From contig JACRIZ010000004.1 in NCBI GenBank assembly GCA_016235765.1, positions 1-32,937 on the forward strand: DNA of 32,937 nt, read 5' to 3'. Shown piece by piece: positions 6,135-16,454 of the stretch. Position numbers and translations under genes: made by a program. The stretch comes from Rhodocyclales bacterium (lineage in GTDB: Bacteria; Pseudomonadota; Gammaproteobacteria; Burkholderiales; Rhodocyclaceae). The notes under the pieces were generated by a model, which saw only the letters and a list, made by a program, of their open reading frames with translations, did not search any database and had not been told where the DNA came from. Position 1 is the first letter of the stretch. Each line of letters begins with the position of its first letter.

Positions 6135-7178
6135 ATGGATATCACCGAACTGCTCGCCTTCGGCGTCAAGAACAAGGCCTCCGACCTGCACCTGTCCTCG
6201 GGCCTGCCGCCGATGATCCGCGTCCATGGCGACGTGCGCCGCATCAACCTGCCGCCCATGGAGCACAAGGACGTGCATGCGATGGTGTACGACATCATGA
6301 ACGACAACCAGCGCAAGCACTACGAGGAAACGCTGGAGTGCGACTTCTCGTTCGAGGTGCCGAACCTGGCGCGCTTCCGCGTCAATGCCTTCGTGCAGCA
6401 CCGCGGGGCCGGCGCCGTGTTCCGGACCATTCCGAGCAAGGTGCTGACGCTCGAGCAGCTCGGCGCGCCGAAGATCTTCAAGGAGATCGCCAACCAGCCG
6501 CGCGGCATCGTCATCGTCACCGGCCCGACCGGCTCCGGCAAGTCCACCACGCTGGCGGCGATGCTTGACGAGATCAACGAGAACGAGTACGCGCACATCC
6601 TCTCGGTCGAGGATCCGATCGAATTCGTGCACGAATCGAAGAAGTGCCTGATCAACCAGCGCGAGGTCGGCCCGCACACGCTGTCCTTCGCCAACGCGCT
6701 GCGCTCGGCCCTGCGCGAGGATCCGGACGTGATCCTGGTCGGTGAAATGCGCGACCTGGAAACCATCCGCCTGGCGATGACCGCCGCCGAAACCGGCCAC
6801 CTGGTGTTCGCCACGCTGCACACCTCGTCGGCGGCCAAGACGGTGGACCGGATCGTGGACGTCTTCCCGGCCGCCGAAAAGGAAATGGTGCGCGCGATGC
6901 TTTCCGAAAGCTTGCGCGCGGTCATCTCGCAGACCCTGCTCAAGACCAAGGATGGCAACGGCCGCATCGCCGCGCACGAGATCATGATCGGCACGCCGGC
7001 CATCCGCAACCTGATCCGCGAGAACAAGATCGCCCAGATGTACTCGGCAATCCAGACCGGCCAGAGCATCGGCATGCAGACGCTCGACCAGAACCTGCAG
7101 GACCTCGTGCGCCGTAACATTGTGTCTGCGGCGGAAGCGCGCGTGCGCGCCGCCAACAAGGACACCTTCCCGGGTTAG
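6135..7178 (+). CDS. pilT: Type IV pilus twitching-motility retraction ATPase PilT
   Basis: This 347-residue hexameric secretion-type ATPase sits at the base of the type IV pilus and powers pilus retraction by ATP hydrolysis. Walker A is GPTGSGKST at residues 130-138. The Asp box is SVEDPIEF, Walker B ends DVILVGEMRD around 198-207, and the His box is HLVFATLHT at 222-230. The AIRNLIRE motif that is diagnostic for PilT is intact at residues 289-296. The start MDITELL at 6135 is the standard PilT N-terminus. pilU follows after a repeat-containing gap of 87 bp. The pilin and assembly genes are not in this window. It is divergent from yggS, as in many relatives. Confidence 0.98.
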   Translation: MDITELLAFGVKNKASDLHLSSGLPPMIRVHGDVRRINLPPMEHKDVHAMVYDIMNDNQRKHYEETLECDFSFEVPNLARFRVNAFVQHRGAGAVFRTIPSKVLTLEQLGAPKIFKEIANQPRGIVIVTGPTGSGKSTTLAAMLDEINENEYAHILSVEDPIEFVHESKKCLINQREVGPHTLSFANALRSALREDPDVILVGEMRDLETIRLAMTAAETGHLVFATLHTSSAAKTVDRIVDVFPAAEKEMVRAMLSESLRAVISQTLLKTKDGNGRIAAHEIMIGTPAIRNLIRENKIAQMYSAIQTGQSIGMQTLDQNLQDLVRRNIVSAAEARVRAANKDTFPG

Positions 7179-7184
7179 TACTAT

Positions 7185-7257
7185 GGCCCCCCACGCTCAC
7201 ATTTGTTCGCTGCCCCCCACGGGGGGGCGCATGCCCCCTTGGGGCGGCCCTGCGGAG
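7185..7257. repeat. C-rich/G-rich intergenic repeat with a strong hairpin between pilT and pilU
   Basis: The gap between pilT and pilU holds a mosaic of C- and G-runs: GGCCCCCCACGCTCAC, a hairpin with arms GCCCCCC (7212-7218) and GGGGGGC (7222-7228), then GCCCCCTTGGGGCGGCCC. Its layout (CCCCCCACGCTCAC-TTCGCTGCCCCCC-GGGGGGC-GCCCCCTTGGGGCGGCCC) matches an intergenic repeat I know to be frequent in Betaproteobacteria. As it lies inside a co-directional gene pair it could weaken or tune readthrough into pilU. It has no T-tract, so it is not a typical terminator. Confidence 0.65.
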
Positions 7258-7265
7258 GCATAATC

Positions 7266-8402
7266 ATGGAAAGAGACGAAGGCCTGAAGTTCATGTACCA
7301 GCTTCTCACCATGATGGTGCAGAAGAAGGGTTCCGACCTGTTCATCACCGCCGGCTTCCCGCCCGCGATCAAGGTCGACGGCCGGGTGACGCCGGCGACG
7401 ACGCAGGTGCTGTCGCCGCAGCATACGCTGGAGCTGGCGCGCGCCATCATGAACGACAAGCAGGCGGCCGAGTTCGAGGCGCACAAGGAGTGCAACTTCG
7501 CCATCAATCCGTCGGGCATCGGCCGCTTCCGCTGCAATGCCTTCATCCAGCAGGCGCGGACCGGCCTGGTGCTGCGCACCATCAACACCAAGATTCCGAC
7601 CTTCGAAGAACTGAAGCTGTCGCCGGTGCTGAAGGATATCGCGATGACCAAGCGCGGCCTGGTGCTGTTCGTCGGCGGCACCGGCAGCGGCAAGTCCACG
7701 TCGCTTGCGACCATGATCGGCTTCCGCAACGAGAACAGCTTCGGCCACATCATCACGGTCGAGGACCCGATCGAATACGTGCACGAGCACCGCAACTGCA
7801 TCATCACCCAGCGCGAGATCGGCGTCGATACCGACGACTGGGAGACGGCGCTGAAGAACACGCTGCGCCAGGCGCCGGACGTGATCATGATCGGCGAAAT
7901 CCGCGACCGCGAGACCATGGAACACGCCATCGCCTTCGCCGAGACCGGCCACCTGTGCATGGGCTCGCTGCACGCCAACTCGACCAACCAGGCGCTCGAC
8001 CGGATCGTCAACTTCTTCCCGGAAGAGAAGCGCGACCAGTTGCTGATGGACCTGTCGCTCAACACGCGCGCCTTCGTCTCGCAGCGCCTGATCCCGAAGC
8101 GCGACGGCAAGGGGCGCATCGCCGCGATGGAGATCATGCTCAACTCGCCGCTCATTTCCGACCTGATCTTCAAGGGCAACGTCGGCGAGATCAAGGAGAT
8201 CATGAAAAAGTCGCGCGAACTGGGCATGCAAACCTTCGACCAGTCGCTGTTCGATCTCTACGAGGGCGGCGAGATCACCTACGAGGACGCGCTGCGCAAC
8301 GCCGACTCGGTCAACGACCTGCGCCTGCAGATCAAGCTCTACGGCAAGGAATCGTCAGACCGCGATTTGACCGCAGGCATCAAGCACCTGGACATCGTCT
8401 AG
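7266..8402 (+). CDS. pilU: PilT-dependent retraction ATPase PilU
   Basis: This 378-residue PilT paralogue assists PilT in forceful pilus retraction. Walker A is GGTGSGKST at residues 137-145. ITVEDPIEYVHEH, DVIMIGEIRD and HLCMGSLHANSTNQALDRI follow in the expected order. PilU-type features include CNFAINPSGIGRFRCNAF and the absence of the PilT-specific AIRNLIRE (here NSPLISDLIFKG). The open frame extends further upstream, but the first 21 codons fall in the repeat element. ATG 7266, just after GGAGG, gives the correct family start. The stop codon overlaps the stop of the convergent rlmL-like gene in a shared CTAG (8399-8402). Confidence 0.96.
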   Translation: MERDEGLKFMYQLLTMMVQKKGSDLFITAGFPPAIKVDGRVTPATTQVLSPQHTLELARAIMNDKQAAEFEAHKECNFAINPSGIGRFRCNAFIQQARTGLVLRTINTKIPTFEELKLSPVLKDIAMTKRGLVLFVGGTGSGKSTSLATMIGFRNENSFGHIITVEDPIEYVHEHRNCIITQREIGVDTDDWETALKNTLRQAPDVIMIGEIRDRETMEHAIAFAETGHLCMGSLHANSTNQALDRIVNFFPEEKRDQLLMDLSLNTRAFVSQRLIPKRDGKGRIAAMEIMLNSPLISDLIFKGNVGEIKEIMKKSRELGMQTFDQSLFDLYEGGEITYEDALRNADSVNDLRLQIKLYGKESSDRDLTAGIKHLDIV

Positions 8403-9550
8403 CGGTTGCTTCCGGAAACGATCCGGAAGCCGTACAGCCGGCATTCCAGCGGGCCGTTGTAGAGCGGGATCTTGCGCATCGGCTTCAAGCCGATCAGCTT
8501 CGGCAGCCGCGTGTCGGCCGAGAGGAACCAGCAGTCCCAGCCCGGGAAGTTACGCTTCAACGCATCGCCGAGCTTGGGGTACAGCAGCGCCAGTTCGTCC
8601 AGCTCGCCGAGCCGTTCGCCGTAAGGCGGGTTGCAGACCAGGGTGCCGGTCGGCGCCGGCGCTTTTCTTTCCAGCAGGTCGGCACACTCGATGGTCACGA
8701 GGTCGTCGAAACCGGCGTGCGCGAGGTTCTGCCGCGCACGCGCCACCGCGTCGGCGGACGAATCGGAACCCCAGATCGGCAGCGTGCCCGCCACCTGGCG
8801 TGCCGCCACGGCTGACTTTTGCACCTCGCGCCACAGTTCGGGCTGGAAGGACATCAGGCGCTCGAAGGCGAACTCGCCCGGCTCGCGGTTCATGCCCGGC
8901 GGGTCGGCCAGGCTCAGTTGCGCGGCCTCGAGCAGGAAGGTGCCGGAACCGCACATCGGGTCGAGCAGCGGCACGCCGGGCTGCCAGCCGGCCAGGCGCA
9001 GGATGCCGGCGGCGAGGTTCTCCTTGAGCGGCGCCTCGACCTTGGCGATCTTGTGGCCGCGCTGCCAGAGCGGCTCGCCCGAGGTGTCGAGGTAGAGCGT
9101 GGCGCGATGGTCGGTGAGGAAAAGGTGGATGCGCACGTCGGGCGACTTGGTATTGACCGTCGGCCGCTGGCCGGTGGCCTCGCGGAAGGCGTCGCAAACG
9201 CCATCCTTGACCCGCAGGGTGACGAACTCGAGGCTCTTCAGCGGCGAACGCTGTGCCGTGACGTAGATGCGGATGGTCCGCCCGACCGCGAACAAGCGCG
9301 GCCAGTCGATGCCGCGCGCCAGCTTATAGATATCGTCCTCGCCGTGATAGTCAGCCGTGGCGAGACGCCACAGCACGCGCGTGGCGATGTGCGACTCGAG
9401 GTTCACCCGATAGCAGCAGGCGAGGTCGCCCGCGAACTCGACCCCGCCGGGCACCTGGCGCACCTCGGTGGCGCCGGCCGCGGCGACATCCTCCGCCAGC
9501 AGCGGCTCGAGGCCGCGCGGGCAGGGTGAAAAGTACTGGTAGCGCTTCAA
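8399..9550 (-). CDS. rlmL: THUMP-domain 23S rRNA (guanine-N2)-methyltransferase, RlmL type
   Basis: This 383-residue RNA methyltransferase most resembles the N-terminal RlmL half of E. coli RlmKL, which methylates 23S rRNA G2445. A ferredoxin-like and THUMP region covers residues about 1-155. It is followed by QRGHKIAKVEAPLKENLAAG, the SAM-binding motif LLDPMCGSGTFLLEAA (about 195-210) and the catalytic CNPPYGERLG (about 306-315). The RlmK (m7G2069) half of the E. coli fusion is absent, as is usual outside the gammaproteobacteria. The start is placed at TTG 9550, which overlaps the hemJ-like stop in a TTGA tetranucleotide; the sequence from there (KRYQYFSPCPRGLEPLL) is the family's N-terminus. 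The true start codon choice is moderately certain. Confidence 0.85.
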   Translation of the reverse strand: MKRYQYFSPCPRGLEPLLAEDVAAAGATEVRQVPGGVEFAGDLACCYRVNLESHIATRVLWRLATADYHGEDDIYKLARGIDWPRLFAVGRTIRIYVTAQRSPLKSLEFVTLRVKDGVCDAFREATGQRPTVNTKSPDVRIHLFLTDHRATLYLDTSGEPLWQRGHKIAKVEAPLKENLAAGILRLAGWQPGVPLLDPMCGSGTFLLEAAQLSLADPPGMNREPGEFAFERLMSFQPELWREVQKSAVAARQVAGTLPIWGSDSSADAVARARQNLAHAGFDDLVTIECADLLERKAPAPTGTLVCNPPYGERLGELDELALLYPKLGDALKRNFPGWDCWFLSADTRLPKLIGLKPMRKIPLYNGPLECRLYGFRIVSGSNR

Positions 9551-9972
9551 AACGGCTTCACCACGGCGAGGATGCAGATGGCGATCAGCAGCAGCACCGG
9601 CCCCTCGTTGAAGTAGCGGTACCAGACGTGCGAGCGCCGGTTGCGGCCGGCCGCGAAGTCGGCGAGCAGCCTGCCGCAGTAGAAGTGGTAGCCGAGCAGG
9701 ATCGCCACCAGCGCGGTCTTGACGTACAGCCAGGGGCCGGTGAAGAGGTCGAAGCCCAGCCACAGCCAGAGGCCGAACGCGACGGCCAGCAGGCCGATCG
9801 GCGTGACGAACTTGTAGAGCTTGCGCGCCATGGCCAGCAGGCGTTCGCGCTCCGCCGCGCTTTCGGCGGGCACCATGGCCAGATTGACGAAGATGCGCGG
9901 CAGGTAGAAGAGGCCGGCGAACCAACTGACGAAGAAGAAGATGTGGAAGGTCTTTACCCAGAGCCAGAGCAC
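9547..9972 (-). CDS. hemJ: HemJ-like protoporphyrinogen IX oxidase / CopD-family membrane protein
   Basis: This 141-residue inner-membrane protein with four predicted helices begins LWLWVKTFHIFFFVSWFAGLF. The conserved histidine in KTFHI, the FYLPRIFV segment and the C-terminal YRYFNEGPVLLLI with conserved Asn-Glu are HemJ (UPF0093) signatures. HemJ oxidises protoporphyrinogen IX in haem synthesis in bacteria lacking HemG or HemY. I chose GTG 9972 because a GGA lies just upstream and the length is normal. This start overlaps the end of the SDR gene by 19 bases. A longer frame upstream is low-complexity shadow. Enzyme function is inferred from family membership. Confidence 0.85.
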   Translation of the reverse strand: MLWLWVKTFHIFFFVSWFAGLFYLPRIFVNLAMVPAESAAERERLLAMARKLYKFVTPIGLLAVAFGLWLWLGFDLFTGPWLYVKTALVAILLGYHFYCGRLLADFAAGRNRRSHVWYRYFNEGPVLLLIAICILAVVKPF

Positions 9973-10847
9973 GATGGTCCTTTCGCGGCGGCGATGCCGG
10001 CATCGACGGTGGGGTAGCGGAACCGGAAGCCCAGTTCCCGTTTCAAGCGGCGGTTGTCGAGCCGCCGCGACTCGTTCATGAACGACAACTGCGTTTGCGG
10101 CAACTCGCTCGGCGTATCGCGCGGGCTGACTTCTCGGCTGACGCGGGGCGGTCGCGGCAGATCGAAAGCATCGGCGAGCTTGTCGAACCACTCGCCCATC
10201 GGCAGGTCGGAGTCGTCGCTGACGTTGTACGTGCGATTGGCCCGCCCGCGCCTGAGCGCGGCGATACAGGCGCGGCCGAGGTCCTCGGCGTGGATGTGGT
10301 TGGTGTAGGAGTCCTCGTCCGCCCGCCAGACCGGCAGGCCCTTGCGGAGCCTGTCGAGCGGCAGCCGATCGGCGGCGTAGATACCCGGCGCGCGCAGGAT
10401 GCTGACCCGGCAGTTCGACTCGCGGCCGAAGCGGCGCAGGATGCCCTCGGCATCGACGCGCCGCTGCGCGCGGGCGGTTTGCGGACGCAGGCTGCGCGTC
10501 TCGGCGACACGCTCGCCATCGCAATTCCCATACACGCCGCTGGTACTAATGTAGACAAGACGCCGTGGTAGACTGCCCCGACGCAATACGGCAACCAGCC
10601 GTCGCGTGCGCGGATCGTGCTTGCCGCGCTCCGGCGGCGGCGCGCTGTGCAGTACCACGTCGGCAAGGCCGGCCAGGCGTTGCAGGCCGGACGGCCGGTC
10701 GAGATCGCCGACGATCTGGGTCACGCCAAGGGCGGCAAGCGTCGCGTCGTCCTGCCGCACCAAGGCATAGACGCGCCAGCGGCGTGTCAGATCAGGGAGA
10801 ATACGGCGTACCACGTCGCCGCAACCAACAATAAGCAGTCTTTGCAC
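9954..10847 (-). CDS. NAD(P)-binding SDR-family oxidoreductase / epimerase-like
   Basis: This 297-residue atypical extended short-chain dehydrogenase begins at GTG 10847 with QRLLIVGCGDVVRRIL. The usual dinucleotide motif GCGDVG has its last glycine replaced by valine. It continues with LVYISTSGVYGNCDG and the ARAQRRVDAEGIL, RAPGIYAADRLPLDRL and NHIHAEDLGRACIAAL segments typical of YeeZ-like sugar-nucleotide epimerase relatives. The canonical YxxxK pair is not evident, as in other members of this subgroup, so the reaction is unknown. Its start is only 14 bp from the divergent reductase gene. Its 3' end overlaps the hemJ-like gene, so the SDR, hemJ and rlmL genes probably form one transcript. 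Confidence 0.82.
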   Translation of the reverse strand: MQRLLIVGCGDVVRRILPDLTRRWRVYALVRQDDATLAALGVTQIVGDLDRPSGLQRLAGLADVVLHSAPPPERGKHDPRTRRLVAVLRRGSLPRRLVYISTSGVYGNCDGERVAETRSLRPQTARAQRRVDAEGILRRFGRESNCRVSILRAPGIYAADRLPLDRLRKGLPVWRADEDSYTNHIHAEDLGRACIAALRRGRANRTYNVSDDSDLPMGEWFDKLADAFDLPRPPRVSREVSPRDTPSELPQTQLSFMNESRRLDNRRLKRELGFRFRYPTVDAGIAAAKGPSCSGSG

Positions 10848-10861
10848 CGGACAATTATCGC

Positions 10862-11887
10862 ATGGCCCACAACGTCACCCTCCAGCCCAGCGGCCATACC
10901 TACGCCGTGCCGAGCGACACCACCCTGCTGCAGGCCGCCCTCGATGCCGGCCTGACGCTCCCCTACGGCTGCCGCGACCGCGCCTGCGGCGCCTGCAAGG
11001 GCAAGGTGACGGCCGGACAGGTGGACCACGGCAAGGCCGAGCCGCACGTGCTGACCACGGAAGACCGGGCCAACGGCTACACGCTGACCTGCTGCGCGAC
11101 CCCCCTCAGCGACGTCGTGCTCGAGGTACACGAAGTCAGCAGCCAGAAGGACATTCCGGTCAAGACCATGCCCTGCCGCGTGCATGAACTGCGCATGGCG
11201 GCCGAGGACGTGATGGTGATGAAGCTCAAGCTGCCGACCAACGAGCGCCTGCAGTTCCTCGCCGGCCAGTACATCGAATTCCTGCTGCCCGACGGCAAGC
11301 GGCGCGCCTTCTCGCTGGCCAATGCGCCGCACGAGGACGACCTGCTCGAACTTCACTTGCGGCTGATTCCCGGCGGCAGCTTCACGGCGCAGGTGTTCTC
11401 GACCATGAAGGTGAAGGACATCCTGCGCTTCGAAGGGCCGCTCGGCACCTTCCGGCTGCGCGAGGAATCGAACAAGCCGATGGTGATGATCGCTGGCGGC
11501 ACCGGCTTCGCGCCGATCAAGGCGCTGATCGAACACGCCATCCACAACCACATCAAGCGGCCGATCGCGCTCTACTGGGGTGCCAAGAACCGCGCCGAAC
11601 TCTACCTGCCCGAGCTGCCGCAGCAATGGGCCGCAGCGCATCCGCACATCAGCTACGTGCCCGTGTTGTCCGAGCCGACTGCCGCCGACGCCTGGACAGG
11701 CCGCACCGGCTTTGTGCACGAGGCCGTTCTCGAGGACTTCGCCGACCTGTCCGGCCACCAGGCCTATGTCTGCGGCGCCCCCGTGATGGTCGAGGCAGCC
11801 CTGCGCGACTTCGTGGCCCGCGGCCTGCCCGCCGACGAGTTCTTCGCCGACATCTTCTCCTACGCCGCCAAGGCCGAGAAAAAATGA
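10862..11887 (+). CDS. 2Fe-2S ferredoxin-flavin reductase (CDP-6-deoxy-glucoseen reductase-like)
   Basis: This 341-residue electron-transfer protein has an N-terminal plant-type 2Fe-2S domain with ligands C37, C42, C45 and C77 (GCRDRACGACKG ... TCC). A flavin-binding barrel follows, containing RRAFSLAN (RxxS flavin motif at about 148-151). The C-terminal NAD(P)H domain has AGGTGFAPIK (about 211-220) and ends with CGAPVMVEAA and FADIF. The order Fe-S, FAD, NAD(P)H is that of AscD/RfbI-type CDP-6-deoxy-delta-3,4-glucoseen reductases and of oxygenase reductase components. Betaproteobacteria usually carry one beside housekeeping genes, and its electron acceptor is unclear. No Shine-Dalgarno is visible before ATG 10862. 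The stop overlaps the next gene (ATGA). Confidence 0.88.
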   Translation: MAHNVTLQPSGHTYAVPSDTTLLQAALDAGLTLPYGCRDRACGACKGKVTAGQVDHGKAEPHVLTTEDRANGYTLTCCATPLSDVVLEVHEVSSQKDIPVKTMPCRVHELRMAAEDVMVMKLKLPTNERLQFLAGQYIEFLLPDGKRRAFSLANAPHEDDLLELHLRLIPGGSFTAQVFSTMKVKDILRFEGPLGTFRLREESNKPMVMIAGGTGFAPIKALIEHAIHNHIKRPIALYWGAKNRAELYLPELPQQWAAAHPHISYVPVLSEPTAADAWTGRTGFVHEAVLEDFADLSGHQAYVCGAPVMVEAALRDFVARGLPADEFFADIFSYAAKAEKK

Positions 11888-13020
11888 ACCCCGCCCTGAT
11901 CCGCCGCGAGCCCGTCCTCAACCGCCAGCAGACCATCACCGCGTCGCGCCTGGTGGTTCATGCCGATTCGGCCGCGCTGGCCGCCGAGGCGCTGAACGGG
12001 GTCTTCGACGTCTGGCCCGGCGCGCGCAGCGTCTTCATCAGCCTGGCCGGCTGCCTGCCCGACCATGAGTTGCTGGTGTGGAACGCACCCGAGAACATCC
12101 TGATCGAAATCCCGGCGCTCGGACTGGAAGCGCCGACGACCCGGCAATTGGCCGGCGAACTCGCTGCCGCCGGCGTGCCGCTGTGCCTGGACGGCTATGT
12201 GCCCGGCCTGGCGCTGCCGGCGGAACTGCCCTTCCGCTTCCTGCTCGCCGACGCTGCCTCACAGCCGCGCGTCGCGGCCGCGCCCGGCATCCCGATCGCC
12301 ACCGGCCTGGCCGACCTGCCGGCTTTCCTGAATGCCACCGCGGGCGGTTACGACGGTGCGGCCGGCTGGTTCTTCCTGCACGGCCGCAAGCCCGCCGACA
12401 AACTCAATCCCAGCCACGCGCAGATCGTCCGCGTCTTGAACCTGGTACGGCGCAACGCCGAAGTGAAGGAAATCGAAGTCGCCCTCAAGCAGGACGTGAC
12501 GCTCTCCTACAAGCTGCTGCGCTACATCAACTCGGCCGGCTTCGGCCTCTCCTGCGAGATCGAATCGTTCCGCCATGCCGTGGCCATCCTCGGCTACGAC
12601 AAGCTCAACAAATGGTTGTCCCTGTTGCTGGTCACCGCCAGCAAGGATCCGGCGGCACCCGCGCTGATGCAGGCTTCGGTGGCGCGCGGCCGCTTCATGG
12701 AGATCCTCGGCAAGGACTACTTCGACAAGTCGGCGCTCGACAACCTGTTCATCACCGGCGCCTTCTCGCTGCTCGGCGTGTTGCTCGGCACCCGCATCGA
12801 GACCGTCCTGCAGGAAATGCACCTGCCCGAACCGGTGGTCGACGCGCTCCTGCACGGCCACGGTGCCTACGCCGGCCTGCTCGACCTCGCGCTGGCCTGC
12901 GAGGAAGGCAGGTCCGCCGCCGTTGCCGAGAAGGCCGCGGCGCTCGGCGTTTCGATCCCCAAGCTCAATCACGCCCAGATCGAGGCGCTGGCCTTCGCGG
13001 ACTCGCTGCAGTTCAACTGA
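11884..13020 (+). CDS. EAL-HDOD (YuxH-like) signalling protein
   Basis: This 378-residue protein has an N-terminal degenerate EAL-like domain (residues about 1-185) and a C-terminal HDOD domain (about 195-370; includes LNLVRRNAEVKEIEVALKQD, SYKLLRYINSAGFG, FRHAVAILGYDKLNKWLSLL). The EAL half lacks the E-x-L and D-D-F-G catalytic signatures, so it should not hydrolyse c-di-GMP. The combination matches the YuxH/HDOD signalling family, implicated in motility and adhesion control in several bacteria. The ATG overlaps the reductase stop codon (ATGA), so the two are co-translated. The gene ends 3 bases from the convergent livF stop. Confidence 0.85.
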   Translation: MNPALIRREPVLNRQQTITASRLVVHADSAALAAEALNGVFDVWPGARSVFISLAGCLPDHELLVWNAPENILIEIPALGLEAPTTRQLAGELAAAGVPLCLDGYVPGLALPAELPFRFLLADAASQPRVAAAPGIPIATGLADLPAFLNATAGGYDGAAGWFFLHGRKPADKLNPSHAQIVRVLNLVRRNAEVKEIEVALKQDVTLSYKLLRYINSAGFGLSCEIESFRHAVAILGYDKLNKWLSLLLVTASKDPAAPALMQASVARGRFMEILGKDYFDKSALDNLFITGAFSLLGVLLGTRIETVLQEMHLPEPVVDALLHGHGAYAGLLDLALACEEGRSAAVAEKAAALGVSIPKLNHAQIEALAFADSLQFN

Positions 13021-13023
13021 CGG

Positions 13024-13714
<691 letters not shown>

Positions 13715-13731
<17 letters not shown>

Positions 13732-14475
13732 GATAGGCCTCGATCACTTTCGGATTCCTTTGCACGCTGATCGGCACGTCCTCGGCGATCTTCTCGCCGT
13801 AGTCGAGTACCGCGACGCGGTCGCACAAGCCCATCACCAGCCGCACGTCGTGCTCGATCAACAGCACGGTCAGCCCGTCGGCACGCAGGCCCTCGATCAG
13901 GGACTTGAGGGAGGCGGTCTCGGTGGCATTCATGCCCGCCGCCGGCTCGTCGAGCGCCAGCAGCTTCGGATCGGTCGCCAGCGCGCGGGCGATTTCCAGT
14001 CGCCGCTGGTCGCCGTAGGCGAGATGGCGGGCGACGTCGTCGGCGCGGTGCTCGATGCCGACGTAGCGCAGCAGTTCGTCGGCGCGGCGGCGCAATGCCG
14101 CTTCTTCGTCGCGCGTCCTGCGGTCGCGGAAGACCGCGCCGACCACCCCCGCCCGGGTGCGCACGTGGCGGCCGACCATGACGTTCTCGCGCGCCGTCAT
14201 GTTGGCGAACAGGCGGATGTTCTGGAAGGTGCGGGCGATGCCGGCTTTCGCCACCTCGTGCGGGCTGGCCAGGCGCAGCGTCTCGCCGCCGAAGCTGATC
14301 TCGCCGCCGTCGCGCGGGTAGAGGCCGGTCAGCACGTTGAAGAAGGTGGTCTTGCCCGCGCCGTTGGGACCGATCAGGCCGTAGATCTCGCCCTGCCGGA
14401 TCGTCAGCGATACCTCCTTCAGCGCCTGCACGCCGCCGAAATGCTTGGTCACGCCACGCGCTTCGAGCAGGACCG

Positions 14476-14479
<4 letters not shown>
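13715..14479 (-). CDS. livG: Branched-chain amino acid ABC transporter, ATP-binding protein LivG
   Basis: This 254-residue ABC ATPase is the partner of LivF. Walker A is GPNGAGKT at 37-44. Family-specific features are GIARTFQNIRLFANMTARENVMVGRH, the signature variant LAYGDQRRLEIARAL, Walker B LLALDEPAAGMN and the terminal VLDYGEKIAEDVP with VIEAYLG. It starts at GTG 14479, overlapping the livM stop in a GTGA, and its end overlaps livF. Length is normal for LivG. Confidence 0.94.
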
Positions 14480-15521
<1,042 letters not shown>

Positions 15522-15525
<4 letters not shown>

Positions 15526-16445
15526 GCGCGCTCCGACACCTTCTCGCCCATCAGTCCGGAGGGCCGGAAGATCAGCACCACGATCAGCACGAAAAAGGCG
15601 AACACGTCCTGGTAGTGGGAGCCGAGCACGCCGCCGGTGAGGTCGCCGATGTAGCCGGCACCGAGCGCCTCTATCACGCCGAGGAGGACGCCGCCCACCA
15701 CCGCGCCGGCCAGGTTGCCGATGCCGCCGAGCACGGCGGCGGTGAAGGCCTTGAGGCCGAGGATGAAGCCCATGTGGTAGTGGGCGATGCCGTAGTTGGC
15801 CGCCACCAGCACGCCGGCCAGGGCCGCCAGCGCCGAGCCGATGACGAAGGTGAGCGAGATGATGCGGTTGGCGTCCACGCCCATCAGGCCGGCGATGGCC
15901 GGATTCTCCGCCGTGGCGCGCATGGCGCGGCCGAGCCGGGTGCGATTGACCAGCAGCATCAGGCCGGCCATGGTCAGCGCGGCGACGGCGACGATGATCA
16001 CCTGGACTTCCGTGAATGTGGCGCCGAGGACTTCATGCGTCGCCGCCGGCAACAGCGCCGGCACCGAGTGGTAGCTGCGGCCCCAGGTCAGCATCGCCAG
16101 TTGCTGGAGGACGATGGAGACGCCGATGGCGGTGATCAGCGGCGCCAGCCGAGGCGCGTTGCGCAACGGCCGGTAGGCGACGCGCTCGATGGTGAAGCCG
16201 AGCGCCATGCAGACCAGCGCCGCCGCCAGCAGGCCGATCAGTACGACGACCGGTCCGGGCAGACCGCTGTCGGCCAGCAGGCGGATCACCGTCAGCGAAG
16301 ACAGCGCGCCGATCATCACGACTTCGCCGTGGGCGAAATTGATCAGGCCGAGGATGCCGTACACCATGGTGTAGCCGAGGGCGACCAGCGCGTAGATGCT
16401 ACCCAGGGTCAGCCCGTTGATGATCTGCTGGAGGAAGATGTCCAC
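15522..16445 (-). CDS. livH: Branched-chain amino acid ABC transporter permease LivH
   Basis: This 307-residue inner-membrane permease begins MDIFLQQIINGLTLGSIYAL, the standard LivH N-terminus, and continues GYTMVYGILGLINFAHGEV. The coupling loop is GRAMRATAENPAIAGLMGVD. The start codon is GTG (16445). I see no good Shine-Dalgarno in the few bases between it and the terminator T-tract that ends near 16455, so expression may depend on readthrough and a weak initiation site. First of the four overlapping genes livH, livM, livG, livF. Confidence 0.93.
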
Positions 16446-16454
16446 GGCGGCGAT

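Noticed and set aside
8408-8430. An 8-bp-stem hairpin (GCTTCCGG/CCGGAAGC) just past the pilU stop, considered as a bidirectional terminator
   Set aside because: There is no T-tract on either side, and the hairpin lies inside the end of the rlmL-like coding region, so evidence for termination is insufficient.
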